Positions 58,510-64,000 of a stretch of DNA of 64,000 nucleotides are shown piece after piece (within the stretch, counting starts at the first letter, position 1; each line of letters starts with the position of its first letter). This stretch comes from Parcubacteria group bacterium GW2011_GWA2_38_13b. GTDB taxonomy: Bacteria > Patescibacteriota > Minisyncoccia > GWA2-38-13b. The stretch is from NCBI GenBank assembly GCA_000992445.2, contig LBUF02000001.1, positions 1-64,000 of the forward strand, given 5' to 3'. Under the pieces are notes generated by a model that saw nothing but the letters and a program-made list of their open reading frames with translations, was not told where the DNA came from and did no database searches. The position numbers were made by a program, and so were the translations under genes.

Positions 58510-59457
58510 ATGAAAAAATATGTTATCGCGCTTGGCGGAAACGCCATCATGGGAAATTCTTATGAAAAACAAGTCGAAAGTATCTATGGAACATTAAGTA
58601 ATCTTACTGATTTACTGGCTGACGCTGAAAATAAAATAGCCGTCACTTACGGAAACGGACCGCAAGTTGGAAACATTTTAATCCAAAATTCCACGGCTAA
58701 ACGATTAACGCCGGAACAGCCGATGTATGCCTGTGTCGCGCAAAGCCAGGGACTGCTTGGTTGTATGATTCAAACGGCGCTTTATAATTTACTGCGAAAA
58801 AATAACATCCAACGAGATATTTTAGGAACCATTACTTTCATTGAAGTAAATTCCAAAGATCCGGCATTTAATAATCCGACAAAGCCGGTAGGACCATTTT
58901 ACAATAAACTGGAAATACGCGAACTTTTATGCCAAAATAATACTCATATTTTTAAAAAAATCACTGATAAAGTTTGGCGGCGAGCAGTCCCTTCTCCGGA
59001 ACCATTGCGGATAATAAATTCGGACGCGATTAAAAACATTTTTGAATCAGGAAATATTCCGATTGTCTGCGGCGGAGGCGGCGTGCCTTTTATCAATATT
59101 AATGACGAACTAAAGGGAATAGACGCGGTTATAGACAAAGACAAAGCCAGCTCGCTTCTTGCCGATTCTTTAAGCGCCGATATATTGATTATTCTTACAA
59201 ATGAACCGCAAGTGGCTTTAAACTACAAAAAACATAACGAAAAACGACTGGATTATATGAATACTGCAAACGCGAAAAAATATCTTGACGAGGGCCATTT
59301 CGCCGAAGGCAGTATGAAACCGAAAGTGGAAGCGGCAATAAATTTTGTTTCAAAATGTTCAGACCGCAAAGCGCTCATTACAAATTACAACTGCCTGATC
59401 TACGCTCTTCAAAACAAAAACGGAACATGGATTTATGAAATCGGAGAAAAACAATGA
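58510..59457 (+). CDS. arcC: carbamate kinase
   Basis: VIALGGNAIM, TYGNGPQVGNI, CGGGGVPFI, GSMKPKVEAAINFV. Confidence 0.92.
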   Translation: MKKYVIALGGNAIMGNSYEKQVESIYGTLSNLTDLLADAENKIAVTYGNGPQVGNILIQNSTAKRLTPEQPMYACVAQSQGLLGCMIQTALYNLLRKNNIQRDILGTITFIEVNSKDPAFNNPTKPVGPFYNKLEIRELLCQNNTHIFKKITDKVWRRAVPSPEPLRIINSDAIKNIFESGNIPIVCGGGGVPFININDELKGIDAVIDKDKASSLLADSLSADILIILTNEPQVALNYKKHNEKRLDYMNTANAKKYLDEGHFAEGSMKPKVEAAINFVSKCSDRKALITNYNCLIYALQNKNGTWIYEIGEKQ

Positions 59458-60983
59458 AAAATATAATCTCCATCAAAGATTTGTCAATCGCGGAAATTGA
59501 TGAAATAATGAACGGCGCCGAAGATATGCAAAAAATCATAGCCGATCCATTTTTGCTTAAAAAGATAAATTCGCCGTTAAAATCAAAAATTACCTTGTTC
59601 TTCGCTGAATCGTCCACGAGAACCAGGGGATCTTTCAGCGAAGCGGCCAGGCGGCTTAATTTTGATTGTTATGAAATTTCCGGCGCCGAAGCAACATCGT
59701 TGAGTAAAAAAGAAAGTTTGGCGGATACGGCACGAATGTTCGCGTCAAAAAATCAAGGCGCCGATATTATAGCCGTAAGAACGAATACAGAAGGAGCGCC
59801 GAGATTTATCGCGGAAATATTGGATAAAATGAATTGCGAAACGGCAATAATAAACGCCGGCGACGGAATGAATCAGCATCCAACCCAAGCGCTTCTAGAT
59901 TTATTTACAATTTCCAAATATTTCGGGCGAAAGAATATCCCCGATTTAACAATCGGCTTTATGGGCGACCTCGCCTACAGCAGGGTTGCGCATTCCGATC
60001 TTCTTCTCTTCCGTCTTTTGGGCGTAAAAAAAATACGGCTGGTATCCATGCCCGAGGCGAAAATACAGGCAAAATACAAAGACGGTTTTACGGAAATTAT
60101 TGAAAGCGAAGATATTAAAACGCTTTCGGATTGCGACGTTGTTATTGCTTTACGAGTGCAGGAAGAACGATATACCGATCCGATGAAAAGAGAAACAATA
60201 AAGGGAAAATTCCGTATAACTCCGAAAAACATAAATTTATTCAAAAAAGAAGCGATTATTATGCACCCGCTGCCGAATCCTATCAACACGGGAGAAATAG
60301 ATCCCTGCTTGTATAATTATAATAAAGGTCCGAAAGTGATAGTCCATGAACAAGCCGCTAACGGCATTCCAATAAGAATGCAAATACTAAATAAAAGCTA
60401 TCAAGAACGTCAATTTAAAAATAATAACCAAACTGCATCAACCGTTGAACTTGAAAAAATCCGCGAAGAATCAGCGAAAGAATGTTTGGAGAAACAAAGA
60501 AATAAAAAAATGGAGTTTTTCAGACCGATTAACCCGGAAACTGGAACAGGAATTATCATAGATCACCTTCCACTCGGACAAGGAATCATCGTTCAGTCCC
60601 TGCTGGAAAAAACTATCGGCAACGACATATTGCCTATTCATACGATCAAAGGAGTATTATCGGGAAAATACGGCAAAAAAGACGTGATAATTATAGAAAA
60701 TAATTGTTTAATTTTAGAAAACAATGACCTACTTGCCACAATTTCGTTAAAGTATGGGGAACGAACTACGCTTCATCTGGTGAAAGACAAAATGTATCGA
60801 AAATTCAAATTAAACCCGCCAATAATAATAAAAAAACTGCTGGCTTGCCCGAACCCAAATTGTGTAACCAATCATGAACCGGAATCAACAACTTGTTTTC
60901 ATAACAAGTTCCCCGATCTCGGCATCGTGGAATGCGCTTATTGCGAACGCGAATTCCCATCCGAAGATCTTAAACCGATTTAA
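59454..60983 (+). CDS. pyrBI: aspartate carbamoyltransferase, fused catalytic and regulatory chains (PyrB-PyrI)
   Basis: FFAESSTRTRGSF, MNQHPTQALLDLFTI, HPLPNPINTGEIDP; C-terminal PyrI-like part with Cys4 zinc site CPNPNC...CAYC. Confidence 0.92.
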   Translation: MKNIISIKDLSIAEIDEIMNGAEDMQKIIADPFLLKKINSPLKSKITLFFAESSTRTRGSFSEAARRLNFDCYEISGAEATSLSKKESLADTARMFASKNQGADIIAVRTNTEGAPRFIAEILDKMNCETAIINAGDGMNQHPTQALLDLFTISKYFGRKNIPDLTIGFMGDLAYSRVAHSDLLLFRLLGVKKIRLVSMPEAKIQAKYKDGFTEIIESEDIKTLSDCDVVIALRVQEERYTDPMKRETIKGKFRITPKNINLFKKEAIIMHPLPNPINTGEIDPCLYNYNKGPKVIVHEQAANGIPIRMQILNKSYQERQFKNNNQTASTVELEKIREESAKECLEKQRNKKMEFFRPINPETGTGIIIDHLPLGQGIIVQSLLEKTIGNDILPIHTIKGVLSGKYGKKDVIIIENNCLILENNDLLATISLKYGERTTLHLVKDKMYRKFKLNPPIIIKKLLACPNPNCVTNHEPESTTCFHNKFPDLGIVECAYCEREFPSEDLKPI

Positions 60984-60984
60984 A

Positions 60985-61019
60985 AAACAAAGGATTGCTT
61001 AGAAAGCAATCCTTTTACT
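60985..61019. terminator. terminator between convergent genes
   Basis: aaacaaaggattgcttagaaagcaatcctttt. Confidence 0.8.
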
Positions 61020-61023
61020 ATTT

Positions 61024-61563
61024 TTAAAAAAGATTATAACCAACCATTAACGCCTGTCGGTTAATTTCGAGAAACTTTCCTTTTCCTTCTTCTTCTAACT
61101 TTTCTTTTAAAGCTGCCAAGGTATTCTCCATACTCACGATGCCCGTGGCTTTAAGATATACTCCCAATAGAATCATGTTCGAAACTTTAGGAGAATTTAA
61201 TTTCTCTAAAATCGGCGCAGTATTAACATTTATAATGCGTAAATCTTTTCTTTCGCCACAATCATGATATTTAGTCAAAGAACTATTGATAATCACTAAA
61301 CCATCTCGGCGAACATTTTTAATAAAATCAAAAGATGGTTCATTCATTACTATCAACACATCTGGAGTATTAACAATAGGCGACCCGATTTCTTCATCGG
61401 AAATTACTACCGTACAGGTAGATTTCCCGCCTCTCATTTGCGGCCCATAACTCGGGTAAAAAGTCACATTTTTATTTTCCTTTAAGACGGCGACTGCAAA
61501 AACTTCTCCCGCAAAAATATTTCCTTGGCCGCCGGCTCCGGCTATAATAATGCTTTTTAACAT
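61024..61563 (-). CDS. 2-oxoacid:acceptor oxidoreductase gamma subunit
   Basis: IIAGAGGQGNIFAGE, YPSYGPQMRGGKSTCTV. Confidence 0.93.
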   Translation of the reverse strand: MLKSIIIAGAGGQGNIFAGEVFAVAVLKENKNVTFYPSYGPQMRGGKSTCTVVISDEEIGSPIVNTPDVLIVMNEPSFDFIKNVRRDGLVIINSSLTKYHDCGERKDLRIINVNTAPILEKLNSPKVSNMILLGVYLKATGIVSMENTLAALKEKLEEEGKGKFLEINRQALMVGYNLF

Positions 61564-61584
61564 AAAGCCTCCTTCCAGCGGTCT

Positions 61585-62322
61585 TTATTGCGGTTCACGA
61601 AAAACTTTCAATGGGAAATAGTCAGACATTTTTCTTACATATTCTAACGACTCCAATGGCGTCATTTTCCAATTAGTTGGACAGTTGGAAAGAAATTCCA
61701 CGAAAGAAAATCCCCTTCCTTCCACCTGACATTTCAATGCCTTTTCTATCGCTTTACGCGCCTTCATTGTCTCCGCGGGCGAAAATAATGCAACTCGCTG
61801 AATGAAAACTGGCGCTGATAATGTTTCCAATAATTCACACATTCTAATCGGCACGCCTTCTGATGCTACTCGTCCCAATGGAGTCGTAGTTGTTTTTGCC
61901 CCCAAAAGCGTTGTCGGCGCCCCCTGACCGCCGGTCATACCGTAAATCCCATTATTTATGAAAAATGTCGTTATATTTTCTCCACGATTTGGAGTATGAA
62001 TGGCTTCATGCATACCAATCCCCGCCAAATCGCCGTCGCCCTGATAAGTAAAAACAATTTTATCGGGATGCACTCTTTTTAGACCGGTTGCCACTGCTTG
62101 AGCGCGGCCATGTGGCACAACAATAGCATCCGTATCCCAAAAATTATACATAGTAGAGCAACAACCAACGCCTATAACAGCAATAACCTTTTCGCGCAAA
62201 CCCAATGACTCAATTGATTCGGCGATCAATTTATTTATTGTACCGTGATTGCATCCGGCGCAAAAAGTAAATGCGCCGGTTAAAATCTCCGGCCTTGAAA
62301 GGATTTTTTTTTCTTTTAACAT
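61585..62322 (-). CDS. 2-oxoacid:acceptor oxidoreductase beta subunit
   Basis: FCAGCNHGTINKLI, GVGCCSTM, PHGRAQAVATGLK, GDGDLAGIG. Confidence 0.93.
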   Translation of the reverse strand: MLKEKKILSRPEILTGAFTFCAGCNHGTINKLIAESIESLGLREKVIAVIGVGCCSTMYNFWDTDAIVVPHGRAQAVATGLKRVHPDKIVFTYQGDGDLAGIGMHEAIHTPNRGENITTFFINNGIYGMTGGQGAPTTLLGAKTTTTPLGRVASEGVPIRMCELLETLSAPVFIQRVALFSPAETMKARKAIEKALKCQVEGRGFSFVEFLSNCPTNWKMTPLESLEYVRKMSDYFPLKVFREPQ

Positions 62323-63374
62323 AACCCCTTCCTTTCTATTTCCCGTAATATTTCTTCGGGAGCAGGAACTACTCCTCCCATTCTTCCAAAGAAACTTACT
62401 CGCGTATCATCACTAACAGATAATCGCACATCTTCAACCATCTGTCCCGCGCTCATTTCCACAACTAAAAATTTCGTGCTTGGAAAATTACGCGCCAAAT
62501 ACCTTATTTCATTATGAGGAAACGGCCATAACGATATTAGTCTTATCAAACCAATGTCCAACCCTTTTTCAACCGCCATCTTGATAATAGATTTAGCTAT
62601 GCGACCGCATGTGCCATAAGCCACTACGATAAGTTTTGTTTTAGAATTAATATTAACGTTCTCAAAACGAACTTCTTGCGCCTCAATAGCGCGATATTTA
62701 TTCTGCAGAGCTAAATTCATTTTTTCTAACTCAAGCGCCTCAAGATTAAACGGCACGATTTTATTGGGTTTTCGTCCTTTGGCGCCGCTTAATGCCCACG
62801 GTTTTTCAAATAAAACTGGCGCTTTATCGTAAAGATCTACACCCTCTTTAACCTGTCCAAGCGCGCCGTCTCCGAGAATTATCACCGGAATTCTCCAACG
62901 ATCCGCCAACAGAAATGATTCAAAAGTCAAATCATACGCTTCTTGCACCGTGCTTGGCGCTAAAACTATCAAACGATAATCACCATGGCCACCGCCCTTT
63001 ACAATCTGAAAATAATCAGACTGCGCCGGCTGAATATCACCCAGCCCCGGTCCGCCACGCATAATATCCACTATTACGCATGGCAATTCCGCAAGAGCAA
63101 TATACGAAATGCACTCCATCTTCAAACTCATTCCCGGACCAGACGACGATGTCATCGCCCGCGCTCCTCCGGCCGCCGCGCCATAAACCATATTTATGGC
63201 TTCTATTTCCGAAGCGGCCTGAACAAAAACACCGCCCCTTACCGGAAGATGCCTGGCAAGATATTCCAAAATCTCCGTCGCCGGAGTGATCGGATATCCG
63301 GCATAAAAATTCAATCCGGCGCGAATTGCCGCCTCGGCAATCGCCTCATTTCCTTTCATAAAAATTTTACCCAT
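62316..63374 (-). CDS. 2-oxoacid:acceptor oxidoreductase alpha subunit (start moved from 63533)
   Basis: FMKGNEAIAEAAIRAGLNFYAGYPITPATEILEYLA, TSSSGPGMSLK. Confidence 0.93.
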   Translation of the reverse strand: MGKIFMKGNEAIAEAAIRAGLNFYAGYPITPATEILEYLARHLPVRGGVFVQAASEIEAINMVYGAAAGGARAMTSSSGPGMSLKMECISYIALAELPCVIVDIMRGGPGLGDIQPAQSDYFQIVKGGGHGDYRLIVLAPSTVQEAYDLTFESFLLADRWRIPVIILGDGALGQVKEGVDLYDKAPVLFEKPWALSGAKGRKPNKIVPFNLEALELEKMNLALQNKYRAIEAQEVRFENVNINSKTKLIVVAYGTCGRIAKSIIKMAVEKGLDIGLIRLISLWPFPHNEIRYLARNFPSTKFLVVEMSAGQMVEDVRLSVSDDTRVSFFGRMGGVVPAPEEILREIERKGLC

Positions 63375-63636
63375 TATCGCCCTCCTTCTCACATTTGCAA
63401 TCGTCGCAATTTTCGCAATCTCCGATTTGGAACACCTCAATCGCCGCATCGGGACACACGATACCGCAAATCTTGCAAGCGTTGCATTTTTCCTCCGTAT
63501 CACTAAAAACAGCGGGACAGAAACCGCAACCATTAGGATGCGGCCCCTTTTTAATCAATTTCTTAGGACAAAATGCTATGCAAAAATCGCATCCTTTACA
63601 AACTTCAGCATCTATTGCAATTCTTCCTTTTTTCAT
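63367..63636 (-). CDS. 4Fe-4S ferredoxin-type subunit
   Basis: CKGCDFCIAFCP and CNACKICGIVCPDAAI. Confidence 0.9.
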   Translation of the reverse strand: MKKGRIAIDAEVCKGCDFCIAFCPKKLIKKGPHPNGCGFCPAVFSDTEEKCNACKICGIVCPDAAIEVFQIGDCENCDDCKCEKEGDNG

Positions 63637-63747
63637 AAAACATTCCTTTCATAAAAAATATTAGTTTTCAAAGAATCGTAATAGTATACCGCAAAATAAC
63701 CATCTTAGCAAGAACAGATACCTTATTTTCAACGCTTGCTCCTGAAA

Positions 63748-63796
63748 ATATAAAATCCCGCTCCGCAATACTGCGAAACGGAATTTTTTATTATAC
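63748..63796. terminator. imperfect hairpin with GCAATACTGC core
   Basis: aaaatcccgctccgcaatactgcgaaacggaattttt. Confidence 0.55.
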
Positions 63797-63806
63797 TAAA
63801 CATTCT

Positions 63807-64000
63807 CTACTCGCCCTTAAGTTCTTCTATTTTTTTCTTCAACGCCTCGTTGCCAGGATTTAATTCCAGCACTACTTCCAAATGCTGTATCGCTTCATCT
63901 TTTTTGCCCTGTTTTTCCAAAATCAATGCCAAGGAATAACGCGCGTTGGCATGAAACGGCGACAAATTCAACGCCTGAACAAAATTAATAATCGCTTTAT
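63807..64000 (-). CDS. TPR-repeat protein, C-terminal part only (cut by window edge)
   Basis: Minus translation ...FVQALNLSPFHANARYSLALILEKQGKKDEAIQHLEVVLELNPGNEALKKKIEELKGE*. Confidence 0.75.
   Translation of the reverse strand, partial: KAIINFVQALNLSPFHANARYSLALILEKQGKKDEAIQHLEVVLELNPGNEALKKKIEELKGE

Noticed and set aside
1-64000. CRISPR array
   Set aside because: No regularly spaced direct repeats and no Cas-like proteins seen; repeats present are palindromic or inverted.

Overview
A 64-kb window that looks like a small-genome bacterial chromosome, probably Patescibacteria/CPR (inferred from gene content and protein style; no rRNA was available to confirm this). Most of it is housekeeping: murF-like, ddl, trpS, RNase J, uppP, purN, sua5, yvcK-like, glmS, leuS, gapdh, HU, ymdB, rny, dnaX, mraY, dacA, scpAB, a pyrB-pyrI fusion and a kor-type operon. 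tRNAs for Leu(TAA), Cys(GCA), Gly(TCC) and Gln(TTG) are readable. Accessory content includes a compact [NiFe]-hydrogenase locus, a RelE/DinJ-type toxin-antitoxin pair, Fic, and a PAS/histidine kinase/response regulator/FNR-type cluster. The standout is a 5.73-kb element at 37059-42787. It has ~355-378-bp multi-hairpin terminal inverted repeats and an exact 8-bp flanking direct repeat (TTAAATAC), and it sits against the encoded CCA end of tRNA-Gln. It is filled by one seven-gene operon: XRE controller, Dam-type methylase, PD-(D/E)XK-like nuclease, second methyltransferase, ClpP/SDH-like protease, an unknown protein and a 4-TM membrane protein. No transposase or integrase is visible in it. It is a candidate mobile defence cassette combining restriction-modification with an apparently undescribed protease/membrane-effector module. 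Other items to check: an unidentified structured ncRNA candidate (2627-2778, minus), a degenerate copy of the hydrogenase large-subunit C-terminus lacking the Ni-binding cysteines, perfect 40-44-bp GC palindromes, and a GDYXXLXY-pseudopilin-like domain fusion. All family names come from motif recognition by eye; no database search was run.
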